The position numbers and the translations under genes are program-made. A model generated the notes under the pieces. It searched no databases, had not been told where the DNA came from, and saw only the letters and a program-made list of their open reading frames with translations. Of a stretch of 24,292 nt of DNA, positions 7,857-15,558 are shown piece after piece. The stretch is from an uncultured Desulfarculaceae bacterium (lineage in GTDB: Bacteria; Desulfobacterota; Desulfarculia; Desulfarculales; Desulfarculaceae), in contig CALERA010000121.1 of assembly GCA_937908275.1 (NCBI GenBank), positions 1 through 24,292 on the forward strand. Reading direction: 5' to 3'. Numbering within the stretch: position 1 is the stretch's first letter; each line of letters opens with the position of its first letter.

Positions 7857-8788
7857 CTGGCCTGGTCCAGGGCGGCGTAGGCCCAGGCCAGGTTTTCAGG
7901 GCGCATGCCCCGGAACAGGCCGCTGCTGGTGCCGAAGATGAAGCCCCCGCCCGGCGCGCCGGCGGCCAGGACCGCGCGCGCGGCCGCCTCCACCGCCTGG
8001 CGGGGATGCTCGCGCACCAGCCAGTCCGGGTCCAGGTTGCCCCAGAGGCAGAGCCTTCCCTGCCAGGCCGGCTTAAGCTGGGCCAGGTCCATGCCCGCGC
8101 CGGGCTCCAGGCATTGCAGGCCGCTGAAACCGGCCGCGGCCAGGTCGGGCAGCAGGGGCTCCAACTGGCCATCGCTGTGAAAGAAGATCGGGACCTCGCG
8201 CTGGCGCAGGATGGCCAGCAGGGTGGCCAGGGCGGGGAAGTATTGCCGGCGGAAGAAGTCGGGCGCGGCCAGCAGGCCCTGACCATGGGCGATGTCATCG
8301 GCCAGGATGATCCCCTGGGTCCCGCTGTCCAGGGCGGCCAGAGCCTGGGAGAGACACCTCTGGGCCGCGTCGCGCAGGTGAGACTCCAGGGCCGGGCCGC
8401 CCCGGGCGATGCAGACCATGAAATCCATGAAGCCCTGGCGGGCCACGCCCTGGCCAAAAGGGCCGTCGAGCAGGGCCAGCACGAAGCGGTCGCTCTGGCC
8501 GCGCCACTGCTCGATCTGACGCCAGGGCGAGTCTGCGGCCGCCGCCGATGCTTCCACGCCCAGGGAGACCGTGACCAGGTCCAGGCCCAGGCGCTCAATA
8601 AATTCCCGCCGGGCGGAAAAGTCCACCGCGCCGCACTCCAGGAACTCGGCGATCAGGCCATCGTCCAGGACCAACTCGCCCCGGGGCGGGCGGTCGGGCG
8701 CCCCCCCGGCGGCGGCCAGAGCCACCCGCTGGCGAGGGCCGAGGCCGGCAGTGGGGGAGGTCGGGCAGGGGGGCCAAGGGTCGTTCAT
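7853..8788 (-). CDS. URO-D-fold protein, probable corrinoid-linked methyltransferase
   Basis: A 311-residue member of the uroporphyrinogen decarboxylase superfamily, which in anaerobes includes many cobalamin methyltransferases (MtaA/MtbA and O-demethylase types). Motifs: GIILADDIAHGQG, the barrel strand FFHSDGQLEPLLPDL, CLEPGAGMDL, LWGNLDPDWL and the C-terminal FIFGTSSGLFRGMRPENL. The HxC zinc motif of MtaA/MtbA is replaced by H204-S-D206-G. The start at 8788 is chosen because GGAGG lies five bases upstream; an ATG at 8800 is also in frame but has a poor site. It is the last gene of the minus-strand methyltransferase operon, separated from the methyl-THF methyltransferase by a structured spacer. 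True haem-pathway HemE is unlikely given sequence and context. The substrate is unknown. Confidence 0.78.
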   Translation of the reverse strand: MNDPWPPCPTSPTAGLGPRQRVALAAAGGAPDRPPRGELVLDDGLIAEFLECGAVDFSARREFIERLGLDLVTVSLGVEASAAAADSPWRQIEQWRGQSDRFVLALLDGPFGQGVARQGFMDFMVCIARGGPALESHLRDAAQRCLSQALAALDSGTQGIILADDIAHGQGLLAAPDFFRRQYFPALATLLAILRQREVPIFFHSDGQLEPLLPDLAAAGFSGLQCLEPGAGMDLAQLKPAWQGRLCLWGNLDPDWLVREHPRQAVEAAARAVLAAGAPGGGFIFGTSSGLFRGMRPENLAWAYAALDQAS

Positions 8789-8821
8789 CCACGCCTCCAT
8801 CCGGGCAAGCCGAGAGGGAAG

Positions 8822-8852
8822 GCCTCCCGCCCCGAGGGGAGGGGCGGGAGGC
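8822..8852 (-). terminator. Hairpin in the leader of the distal URO-D-like gene
   Basis: A perfect 12-bp stem, GCCTCCCGCCCC (8822-8833) with its complement at 8841-8852, has a 7-base loop. On the minus strand it is followed by a pyrimidine-rich CTTCCCTCTC, and it lies 33 bp upstream of the URO-D-like start codon. It could end the upstream transcript or act as the switchable stem of an attenuator together with the larger fold at 8897-9001. Confidence 0.5.
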
Positions 8853-8896
8853 AGGGGAGGGGAGTGGATGGATTGTAACACGCGTGGCTGATGATG

Positions 8897-9001
8897 CTGG
8901 ACCGTGGCCCTTGAGGGGCGGCGGAGACTGGAGCCTAGCCACGTGGTTGACAATCCCTGCGGGCAAGCCAAGGCTCAACTGCCGCCCAGGCCACGGTCCA
9001 G
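8897..9001 (-). ncRNA. Candidate structured leader RNA or small palindromic element
   Basis: This 105-bp stretch has three nested complementary pairs: an outer perfect 13-bp pair (8897-8909 with 8989-9001, CTGGACCGTGGCC), a middle 7-bp pair (8916-8922 with 8981-8987, GGGCGGC) and an inner 6-bp pair (8931-8936 with 8971-8976, GAGCCT). Its core also holds the self-complementary CCACGTGG and a small CCC-TGC-GGG hairpin. It occupies most of the 237-bp gap between the methyl-THF methyltransferase and the URO-D-like gene and is followed (minus strand) by a terminator-like hairpin. I cannot match it to a known riboswitch, and a short inserted element with 13-bp terminal inverted repeats is the main alternative. 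The strand is inferred from the flanking genes. Confidence 0.4.
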
Positions 9002-9025
9002 AGGGATGCCAAGCCAGGGTCGCTC

Positions 9026-9826
9026 TCAGGCCGAGAGCCTTCCCTGGTTGAAGGCTTCGATATAGCGCAGGCACCAGCGGTCTTTTTCCAGCAGGACCTC
9101 GCCGGCCAGGATCAGTTGCACCATCACCTGGTCGAAGGGGTCCATGATCACCGCGTCCAGGCCGGCGCCCATGGAGAGCACCACGTAGGCCCGGTTCAGG
9201 TGCCGCCGCTCGGGCACGCCATAGGAGACGTTGCTCAGTCCCGAGGCAAAGTGCAGACCCGGGAATTTCTGGCCCAAACGGCGCATCAGGTCCAGGGTCT
9301 CCAGGGCCGCGCCAGGGCTGGTGGCCACCGAGCGCACCAGGGGGTCGAAGTAGATGTCGTCCAGGGCCAGGCCGTCCCTGACCAGGTCCTCCACCAGCCT
9401 GGCCCCCACGGCATAGGCCTTTTCGCCGTCGCCGGGGATGCCATTGTCATCCATGCCCAGGGCGATGACCGAGGCCCCGTGCTCGCGCAGGAGGGGCAGC
9501 ACCTTGCGGTAGCGCTCGCTCTCGCCGCTGATGGAGTTGACCATGGCCTTGCCCTGGTGCACCTCCAGGCCGGCGGCCAGGGCGGCGGGGTTGGCGCTGT
9601 CGATGCACAGGGGGGCGTCCACCGCCCCCTGCACCAGCCTGACCATCCACTGCATCACCTCTGGCTCCTGGGCCGCCTCCACGGTGCCGCAGTTGACGTC
9701 CAGCATGCCCGCCCCGGCCGCGACCTGGCGCTGGGCCAGGTCCACCAGGGCCGCCTCGTCCCGCGCGGCCACGGCCTTGGCCGTGGCCTTGAGGGTGGAG
9801 TTGATCTTCTCGCCGATTATCAGCAT
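9026..9826 (-). CDS. Methyltetrahydrofolate:corrinoid methyltransferase (AcsE/MtgA-like, DHPS fold)
   Basis: A 266-residue pterin-binding protein of the dihydropteroate-synthase fold, the normal size for AcsE- and MtgA-type methyltransferases. These move a methyl group between corrinoid protein and tetrahydrofolate in the cytoplasm. Motifs: the N-terminal IIGEKINSTLK, AGAGMLDVNCGT (substrate-pterin loop), PLCIDSANP, MVNSISGE, VIALGMDDNGIPG, IYFDPLVRSVAT and FASGLSNVSYGVPERR with the family SNxSxG pattern. It lacks the extra glutamate/aspartate domains of MetH and is too diverged for FolP. GGAAG precedes ATG 9826. It sits 31 bp downstream of the corrinoid protein gene and most likely completes a substrate-methyl to methyl-THF relay, feeding the metF module at the start of the window. 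Confidence 0.92.
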   Translation of the reverse strand: MLIIGEKINSTLKATAKAVAARDEAALVDLAQRQVAAGAGMLDVNCGTVEAAQEPEVMQWMVRLVQGAVDAPLCIDSANPAALAAGLEVHQGKAMVNSISGESERYRKVLPLLREHGASVIALGMDDNGIPGDGEKAYAVGARLVEDLVRDGLALDDIYFDPLVRSVATSPGAALETLDLMRRLGQKFPGLHFASGLSNVSYGVPERRHLNRAYVVLSMGAGLDAVIMDPFDQVMVQLILAGEVLLEKDRWCLRYIEAFNQGRLSA

Positions 9827-9857
9827 GGCAATACTTCCGTCACGCCCGGCGCGGGGC

Positions 9858-10481
<624 letters not shown>

Positions 10482-10522
10482 GATGTCAGTTTCCTTTCGA
10501 AATTAAACTGTTGGACGGCCGT

Positions 10523-11890
10523 TTACAGGACCCACTGCCAGATGAAGGCGTAGGCCATGGCCTCGAAGCGCTCCCAGGGCTCGCGGATGAGCTGCTCGTC
10601 GCCCTGCACCCCGCCCCACTCGGCCTTGCGGGTCTCCCAGGAGGTGAAGACCTTGCGGGCGGGCGCGGACTGGAAGGGCACGATGCCCTCGGGCCTGGGG
10701 GCCGGCTTGAGGCTGGAGTCGTACTGGCCGAACTCCATGATGGCGTCCAGCATGGCCCGGTAGTTCTCGGGCTTGGTGTCGTAGGGGATGTTGCAGCCGC
10801 CGTTGATCAACAGGCGCTTGTCCTTGCCGGCCGCCTCGCACAGGCGCTTGACCTGCTCGCGCATTTCCTGCGGGGTGCCCAGGATCAGCACCGAGTCGGC
10901 CACGCCGCCGGCCAGGCACTGGTGGTGGCCCAGCTCGTCCAGGGCCTTGAAGATGTCGCCCTGGCTGTCGATGTCGCAGAGCACCGAGCCCTTGGGCAGC
11001 TCCAGCAGGTGCTTCCAGTGCTGGCCCCAGTCGCCCTCCAGGTAGGCCCGCACCGCGTAGCCGGCCTGATTCAGCTTCTGCAGCACGGCCTTGAAGCTGG
11101 GCCAGTAGAACTCGTCGAACTGCTCCGGCGAGAGGAACATGGGCTTGTGGGTGGGCACGAAGATGGGGTAGCGCCGGAAGGGGTCGCCGGTGCTCAGGGC
11201 CAGGTTGACCATCTCGTCCACCATGGCGTCGCAGGCCCGCTTGAGCTTCTCGGGCTGGCGGTACATGTCCATCATGGTGGCGGTGAGCCCACGCATGGCG
11301 TCGGCGATGGCGTCGAAGGGGGCCAGGAAGAAGCCGGCCATGGGCTGGGGCATGCCGCACTCGTTTTGCAGGCGGATGCCGCGGGTGCGCATGATCTCGC
11401 CGGTCTGCATCTGGGTCATGCCGGCCTTGATCAGGGCCATGGTGGCCCGGGCCGAGCCGGGCTCGGCCAGCTCACCCATGATCCGGGGCAGCCAGGTGTT
11501 GATCACGTACAGGGAGGGGTTTTCGATGAGCTGGTCGTACTCATCGGCCTTCATGTACTCCTGCTCCACGAACTGGAACTGGGTGCGGGCGGGCAGGTCG
11601 CGGCCGGGCAGGCGATAGGTCAGGCAGTTGATGGCGTCGAACATGGGGGCGTAGATGCGGCTGTTGCGCAGCACGTCCACCTCGGGGAAGTCGCGGATGA
11701 AGGTCATCTCGGCTTCCAGCCACTTGGCCGGATCGTAGATGGTCTGTTGGTTGGTGTTGCCGGAATAGACCTCGGCGAAGTAGTTGCTGCCGCAGGCCAC
11801 CGGCATGCGGTCCAGGGGATCCATGGCGATGGCCGCCTGGTAGCGACCCAGCCTCTGGTTGAACAGTTCCTGCAAGTCCACGTTGGGCAT
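10523..11890 (-). CDS. URO-D-fold corrinoid methyltransferase (MT1, possible O-demethylase)
   Basis: A 455-residue protein, longer than haem-pathway URO-D (about 350) and matching the long URO-D-superfamily methyltransferases found beside corrinoid proteins, including enzymes demethylating methoxylated compounds. Seen: the N-terminal DRMPVACGSNYFAEVYSG, a central YLEGDWGQHW segment near residues 280-290 in place of the usual HSCG strand, CDIDSQGDIFKA, and LLINGGCNIPYDTKPENYRAM, whose Cys near 365 could be a zinc ligand. A ribosome-binding AAGGGAG sits about eight bases before ATG 11890. The order transporter, this enzyme, corrinoid protein, methyl-THF methyltransferase makes it the probable first methyltransferase that takes the methyl from the imported substrate. 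The actual substrate (methoxyarene, glycine betaine-like or other) cannot be told. Confidence 0.85.
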   Translation of the reverse strand: MPNVDLQELFNQRLGRYQAAIAMDPLDRMPVACGSNYFAEVYSGNTNQQTIYDPAKWLEAEMTFIRDFPEVDVLRNSRIYAPMFDAINCLTYRLPGRDLPARTQFQFVEQEYMKADEYDQLIENPSLYVINTWLPRIMGELAEPGSARATMALIKAGMTQMQTGEIMRTRGIRLQNECGMPQPMAGFFLAPFDAIADAMRGLTATMMDMYRQPEKLKRACDAMVDEMVNLALSTGDPFRRYPIFVPTHKPMFLSPEQFDEFYWPSFKAVLQKLNQAGYAVRAYLEGDWGQHWKHLLELPKGSVLCDIDSQGDIFKALDELGHHQCLAGGVADSVLILGTPQEMREQVKRLCEAAGKDKRLLINGGCNIPYDTKPENYRAMLDAIMEFGQYDSSLKPAPRPEGIVPFQSAPARKVFTSWETRKAEWGGVQGDEQLIREPWERFEAMAYAFIWQWVL

Positions 11891-11948
11891 CGCTTTTCTC
11901 CCTTGCGGGTGGTTTCTCGGCGCGTGGGGCCGGTTTTTGCTCTTGCTA

Positions 11949-13139
11949 CTAGTCTGCCACGTTGGCGGTGTTCACCGGGATCAGCAGCAGGGCGGCCAGC
12001 ACCGGACCGGCGGCCATCAACCACCAGACCACCGTGAAGTTGCCGGTCACGTCCAGACTCCAACCCAGGATCCAGGGTCCGATCATGGAGGCCATCTGGA
12101 AGAAGAAGTTGGAGGTGCCATTGGCGGTGGCGGCGAACTGCTTGCCGGCGAACTCGGAGATCAGGATGGTCAGGTGGGGGTTGGCCACATAGGAGGTGAA
12201 GCCGAAGATGAAGCCCCAGATGGTCAGGGAGGTGATGGTGGTCTGGCTGCCGAAGATCACCGTCACCGGGGCGATGACCAGCAGGGAGATCATGAGAAGC
12301 TGCTTGCGGTGGCCGATGCGGTCGGAGATCCAGCCGGAGACAAAGGGGCCCAGCAGGCCGCCCACGCCGTAGAAGGTCATCACGGTGCCGGCCATGCCCA
12401 GGGAGAAGCCCAGCTTCTTGATGTGGGCGAAGGTCCAGGTGGCGGTGCCCAGCTCCACCCACATCAGGAAGAAGCCGGCCATGGCGGTGAACAGGATGTT
12501 CTTGTTGCCGAAGACCACCTTGAAGCCGTCGAACACGCCGCCGGAGGTCTTGGCCTGCTGGCTGGCGCGCAGCATGAAGTAGACCGCGATGCCCACCACG
12601 ATGGTGGCGATGCCCACGATCTGGAAGACCGAGTCCCAGCCAAAGGCGGTGTTCAGGGGGGGGACCGCCATGCTGGAGACCAGGATGCCGGCCGAGGGGG
12701 CGCAGAGCAGGATGCCGAAGGCCGTGCCGCGCTCCTTGGGCGGGAACCACTCCATCAGGGCCCGGCTGGCGGCGGCGTAGACCGCGCCCGCGCCCAGGCC
12801 GGTGGCCACGCGCAGGGCGAAACCGGCGCCGTAGCCATCGATGCTGCCCATGGCGAAGGTGGTGATGCCTTCCAGCACCAGGCTGCCGGCCAGCAGCAGG
12901 CGCACCCCGAAGCGGTCGCCCAGGATGCCGGCCGGGATCTGGGTGATGACGTAACCCAGGTAGAAGGCGCTCATGAAGGCGCCGGCGTCGCTCATGTTCA
13001 TCTTGAGGATGGGAACCACCACCGGGATCAGGGGCGGCCAGGTGAAGCGTACGATGAAGGTGAAGAGAAAACAAGCTGATGTCAGGGCCAGGACCATCCA
13101 GCGATAGGGTTGGATGGCATCGGTTTGGTTCTGCTCCAC
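11949..13139 (-). CDS. MFS transporter
   Basis: A 396-residue twelve-helix major facilitator protein. The first helix is RWMVLALTSACFLFTFIVRF. Between helices 2 and 3 is GILGDRFGVRLLLAG, the MFS loop signature, and its repeat-half counterpart is SGWISDRIGHRKQLLM. I place the start at GTG 13139 because GGGAGGA lies four bases before it. ATG 13157, six residues further upstream, has no site at a useful distance and would contain that Shine-Dalgarno sequence as coding. It is the first gene of the minus-strand operon, 58 bp before the URO-D-type methyltransferase, so it probably imports the methylated substrate. Transcription is expected from the operator region at 13194-13237. Confidence 0.9.
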   Translation of the reverse strand: MEQNQTDAIQPYRWMVLALTSACFLFTFIVRFTWPPLIPVVVPILKMNMSDAGAFMSAFYLGYVITQIPAGILGDRFGVRLLLAGSLVLEGITTFAMGSIDGYGAGFALRVATGLGAGAVYAAASRALMEWFPPKERGTAFGILLCAPSAGILVSSMAVPPLNTAFGWDSVFQIVGIATIVVGIAVYFMLRASQQAKTSGGVFDGFKVVFGNKNILFTAMAGFFLMWVELGTATWTFAHIKKLGFSLGMAGTVMTFYGVGGLLGPFVSGWISDRIGHRKQLLMISLLVIAPVTVIFGSQTTITSLTIWGFIFGFTSYVANPHLTILISEFAGKQFAATANGTSNFFFQMASMIGPWILGWSLDVTGNFTVVWWLMAAGPVLAALLLIPVNTANVAD

Positions 13140-13193
13140 GGAATCCTCCCAGGACATGGTTGTCTGTTCTTGGTCTCCCCGATTCCTCGCTAC

Positions 13194-13222
13194 TTGTCAG
13201 ATGACCTCATTTAATATATTAA
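13194..13222 (+). promoter_or_regulatory. Promoter of the GntR regulator and second corrinoid protein
   Basis: On the plus strand TTGTCA (13194-13199) is spaced 17 bases from TATTAA (13217-13222). The -10 lies within the same palindrome as that of the opposite promoter, so the two promoters face and overlap each other. Predicted start of transcription is near 13229, leaving a leader of about 100 bases before ATG 13331. Confidence 0.5.
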
Positions 13223-13228
13223 ATGAGG
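13205..13228. promoter_or_regulatory. Perfect 24-bp palindromic operator
   Basis: The half-site CCTCATTTAATA is followed directly by its exact reverse complement, giving 24 bp of perfect dyad symmetry in an AT-rich island within G+C-rich DNA. Outside it, CTTGTCAG (13193-13200) and CTGTCAAG (13231-13238) extend the symmetry with one mismatch and contain the two -35 boxes. It lies between the MFS operon and the divergent GntR gene, the classic place for autoregulated control by that regulator. Binding by this protein is inferred. Confidence 0.8.
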
Positions 13229-13237
13229 AACTGTCAA
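13209..13237 (-). promoter_or_regulatory. Promoter of the MFS/methyltransferase operon
   Basis: On the minus strand a perfect -35 TTGACA (13232-13237) is followed, with a 17-base spacer, by TTAAAT (13209-13214), or with 15 bases by TATTAA. The -10 falls inside the palindrome at 13205-13228, so a bound repressor would block it. Confidence 0.55.
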
Positions 13238-13330
13238 GAGCCTGGAGCGAGTTGGTGGAATTTTTGGGAATTTGCTTAAGGTGCTGGATAGTTGCTTGCA
13301 CCGGACCCCGGCTCGGGATATAGAACTGGC

Positions 13331-14113
13331 ATGCAAGGCTTGAGCGAAAGAATCGACCGCAACTCCTTTGAACCGGCCTACGCCCAGTTGGCCAACCTCC
13401 TGCGGACCCGCATCGCCCAAGGCGAATTCGTGGGCGACAAGCCCCTGCCCTCCGAGGCCCAGCTCATCCAGCAATACCAGGTCAGCTCCATGACCGTGCG
13501 CCGGGCCATCAAGACCCTGCTGGACCAGGGGGTGGTCTCCACCACCCGGGGGCGGGGCACCTTTGTCAAGCCCATGCAGATGCAGACCATCACCTTCAGC
13601 CTGGAGGAGTTCACCCGTCTGTTCGAGGCCGAGCAGGACACCTCGGTGAAGATCCTCCAGGCCCGGGTGGTGCGGGCCGAGGGCGAGCTCTGCGCCCGCC
13701 TGGCGCTGAAGCCGGGCCAACGGGCGATCCACATCGCCAGCCTGATCCGCCACCACCAGACCCCGGTGGTCTATCACTGGGAATACCTGATCTACGACCC
13801 CCGCAAGCCCATCGTGGAGGCCGAGATCGAGGTGACCTCCCTGCGGGGGTTGTTCACGGGCGGGCAGGGGGCCTTGCTGAAGATGGGCGAGATGACCCTG
13901 GAGGCCACCATCGTGGACGAGGCCAAGGCCCGGCTGCTGGAGATGGAGCCGGGTTCGGCCGCCCTCCACCTGACCCACACCTTCTACGACTACCAGGACC
14001 AGCCGGTCTCCTGGGGCGGGTTCATCTGTCGCGGCGACAAGCTGCGCCTGAGCACCCGCCTGGGGGCCACCCCGGAGCCCGGGGCCAACGGCATCCTGAG
14101 AACGGCCGAGTAG
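13331..14113 (+). CDS. GntR/HutC-family transcriptional regulator
   Basis: A 260-residue regulator. Residues about 15-80 form the GntR winged helix: FEPAYAQLANLLRTRI, the LPSEAQLIQQYQVSSMTVRRA recognition region and the wing GVVSTTRGRGTFV. The rest is a UTRA ligand-binding domain typical of the HutC subfamily (RRVV-type strand as ARVVRAEG, RLALKPGQRAIHI, YLIYDP, HLTHTFYDYQDQPVSWG). ATG 13331 fits the family; a TTG at 13292 would add 13 unlike residues. The regulator is divergent from the methyltransferase operon across a 24-bp palindrome, and a corrinoid protein gene starts one base after its stop. It likely senses the methylated substrate or a derivative and represses both transcripts. Confidence 0.92.
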   Translation: MQGLSERIDRNSFEPAYAQLANLLRTRIAQGEFVGDKPLPSEAQLIQQYQVSSMTVRRAIKTLLDQGVVSTTRGRGTFVKPMQMQTITFSLEEFTRLFEAEQDTSVKILQARVVRAEGELCARLALKPGQRAIHIASLIRHHQTPVVYHWEYLIYDPRKPIVEAEIEVTSLRGLFTGGQGALLKMGEMTLEATIVDEAKARLLEMEPGSAALHLTHTFYDYQDQPVSWGGFICRGDKLRLSTRLGATPEPGANGILRTAE

Positions 14114-14114
14114 C

Positions 14115-14774
14115 ATGACGCCAGCCAACCCCAGCCGCAATCTGCCCGACCTGGTGGCCGAGTTGATGGAGACCGAGGTCCTGGAGCTGGTGTCCCGCCG
14201 CCTGGCCCGGGGCGAGGACCCCATGCCCATCCTGGAACAGTGCCAGGCCGGCATGGCCATGGTGGGCGACCGCTACGAAAAGGGCGTCTATTACATCTCC
14301 GGCCTGATCATGGCCGGGGAGATCATGGTCCAGGTGGGCGACCTGCTGCGGCCGTCCTTGCAGGACCGCCACCACGGCCACCAGAAGGGGCGCATCCTGG
14401 TGGGCACCGTGGAGGGCGACATCCACTACATCGGCAAGAATTTATTGAAGATGTTGCTGGAGTGCTACGGCTTCACGGTGCTGGACGCGGGCGAGGACAT
14501 CCCGGCCCGGGTCTTCGTGGCCAAGGCCCTGGAGTTCAAGCCCCAGGTGGTCTGCCTCTCCTGCCTGCTGACCTCCTCCATCGAGGCCATCCGCAACACC
14601 ATCCGCGCGGTGCGCCAGGCGGCCGGCGAGTTGCCGGCGATGCCGCGCTTTGTCATCGGCGGCCTGGTGGACCAGAAGGTCTGCCAGCACGCCCAGGCCG
14701 ACCACTGGGCCCGGGACGCCATGGATGGGGTGCGCTATTGCCAGAACCTGCTGGGGCACACCCCGGCGGCCTAG
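14115..14774 (+). CDS. Second corrinoid protein (methyltransferase cobalamin-binding type)
   Basis: A 219-residue paralogue of the corrinoid protein at 9858-10481. It has the helical cap domain, GDIHYIGKN with H104 as cobalt ligand, an LSCLLTSS segment in the SxL position, and FVIGGLVDQKV in the GG position. It begins one base after the regulator stop, so translation is probably coupled, and no methyltransferase gene follows it. It may be an alternative carrier for one of the URO-D-type enzymes across the divergent promoter or serve enzymes encoded elsewhere. An unusual tight pairing with the regulator would also allow a sensing role, which is speculation. Confidence 0.92.
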   Translation: MTPANPSRNLPDLVAELMETEVLELVSRRLARGEDPMPILEQCQAGMAMVGDRYEKGVYYISGLIMAGEIMVQVGDLLRPSLQDRHHGHQKGRILVGTVEGDIHYIGKNLLKMLLECYGFTVLDAGEDIPARVFVAKALEFKPQVVCLSCLLTSSIEAIRNTIRAVRQAAGELPAMPRFVIGGLVDQKVCQHAQADHWARDAMDGVRYCQNLLGHTPAA

Positions 14775-14853
14775 GCCTGTTCAGGCAACCGCAATTGCCG
14801 GCGTGGCAATCCGCATCCAGGCGGATGTCACACCCCGCACTCAGCTCCTTCTG

Positions 14854-14957
14854 GTCATTGCGAGGAGCGAAGCGACGCGGCAATCTCCCGATATTGCTGA
14901 TCTAACGGAAAGAACGAACCGCGCCGCGAGAGATTGCTCCGCTTCGCTCGCAATGAC
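14854..14957. repeat. Dispersed-type palindromic repeat
   Basis: The left arm (14854-14887) begins GTCATTGCGAGGAGCGAAGC and ends GGCAATCTC; the right arm (14930-14957) is its near reverse complement (GAGATTGCTCCGCTTCGCTC, then GCAATGAC). This GTCATTGCGAGGAGCGAAG...GCAATCTC motif is a known type of short intergenic repeat seen in many unrelated bacterial genomes. It lies between the convergent second corrinoid gene and osmC-like gene, where the fold could act as a transcription end. The rest of 14775-14999 shows nothing recognisable. Confidence 0.75.
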
Positions 14958-14999
14958 ACCCCAAAGCGAGCGATTTCATGCCAATGGCGTTGACGGGCC

Positions 15000-15395
15000 T
15001 TAGGCACGGCGGGCGCTGAGGCTGATCTCCGGCGGGTCCAGGATCGCGCGCTTGACCGCGCACTGGTCCGCCACCCGCAGCACCGCCTTCTCGTACTTTT
15101 CCGGAAACTCCGGCGGCAGCACCACCTCCAGCTCGATGCGGGCCAGGCCCTTTCCCTCCGGCCCGCTGATGGTGCGCTCCACCAGTTTCAGGCCCTGGGT
15201 GGGGATGCCCCGGGTCTGGCAGAAGGAGAGCACGTAGACCCCGGCGCAGGAGGCCAGGGCGGCCAGGAACAGGGCGAAGGGCTCGGGCGCGCTGTCCTCG
15301 CCGCCGCTCTCCCGGTCCTGGTCGGTGGGGATCACGAAATCCCGATAATGAACGTCCACCTTCTTGCCGCCCGGGAAGACCACTTCCATTTCCAT
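15000..15395 (-). CDS. OsmC-family protein
   Basis: A 131-residue OsmC/YhfA-type protein. Family features are the N-terminal beta strands (VVFPGGKKVDVHYRDF), the helix carrying the first conserved cysteine in LAALASCAGVYVLSFC, GLKLVERTISGP and the second cysteine in ADQCAVKRAIL. These two cysteines are the peroxidatic pair in OsmC/Ohr enzymes that reduce organic hydroperoxides; YhfA-like members have less certain roles. ATG 15395 is preceded by GGAGCG at a good distance; longer starts add a basic stretch outside the fold. It is monocistronic and divergent from the LUD gene. Confidence 0.85.
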   Translation of the reverse strand: MEMEVVFPGGKKVDVHYRDFVIPTDQDRESGGEDSAPEPFALFLAALASCAGVYVLSFCQTRGIPTQGLKLVERTISGPEGKGLARIELEVVLPPEFPEKYEKAVLRVADQCAVKRAILDPPEISLSARRA

Positions 15396-15444
15396 GCGCC
15401 GCGCTCCAGGCTGGGGTTTTCTGGCCACCCCGGCAGGCTAGCAA

Positions 15445-15481
15445 GCCCGGCCGGGGCTGTCAAACCCGGCCCCGGCCGGGC
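15445..15481. repeat. 12-bp GC-rich inverted repeat between divergent genes
   Basis: Arms 15445-15456 (GCCCGGCCGGGG) and 15470-15481 are perfect complements with a 13-base loop. It lies in the shared upstream region of the OsmC and LUD genes, so a terminator role would be odd. An operator or an untranslated-leader fold is possible. Confidence 0.45.
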
Positions 15482-15558
15482 CTTGGACGCCAGCCGCCCG
15501 GCGTGGTATTGGTTAGGCACGACCCCCAACATCACCCCGGTTCGAGGGAGGCACCCGC

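Noticed and set aside
8897..9001. Cobalamin riboswitch or a tRNA-like RNA (such as tRNA-Sec).
   Set aside because: No B12-box or GCCACTG-like segment in the right arrangement, and no acceptor, T-loop or anticodon arm could be laid out; kept only as an unassigned fold.
10511..13079. Long plus-strand frames opposite the URO-D-type and MFS genes.
   Set aside because: Their composition (HHG, EGGG, QGD repeats) is typical of antisense reading of G+C-rich genes; the minus-strand genes have strong family signatures.
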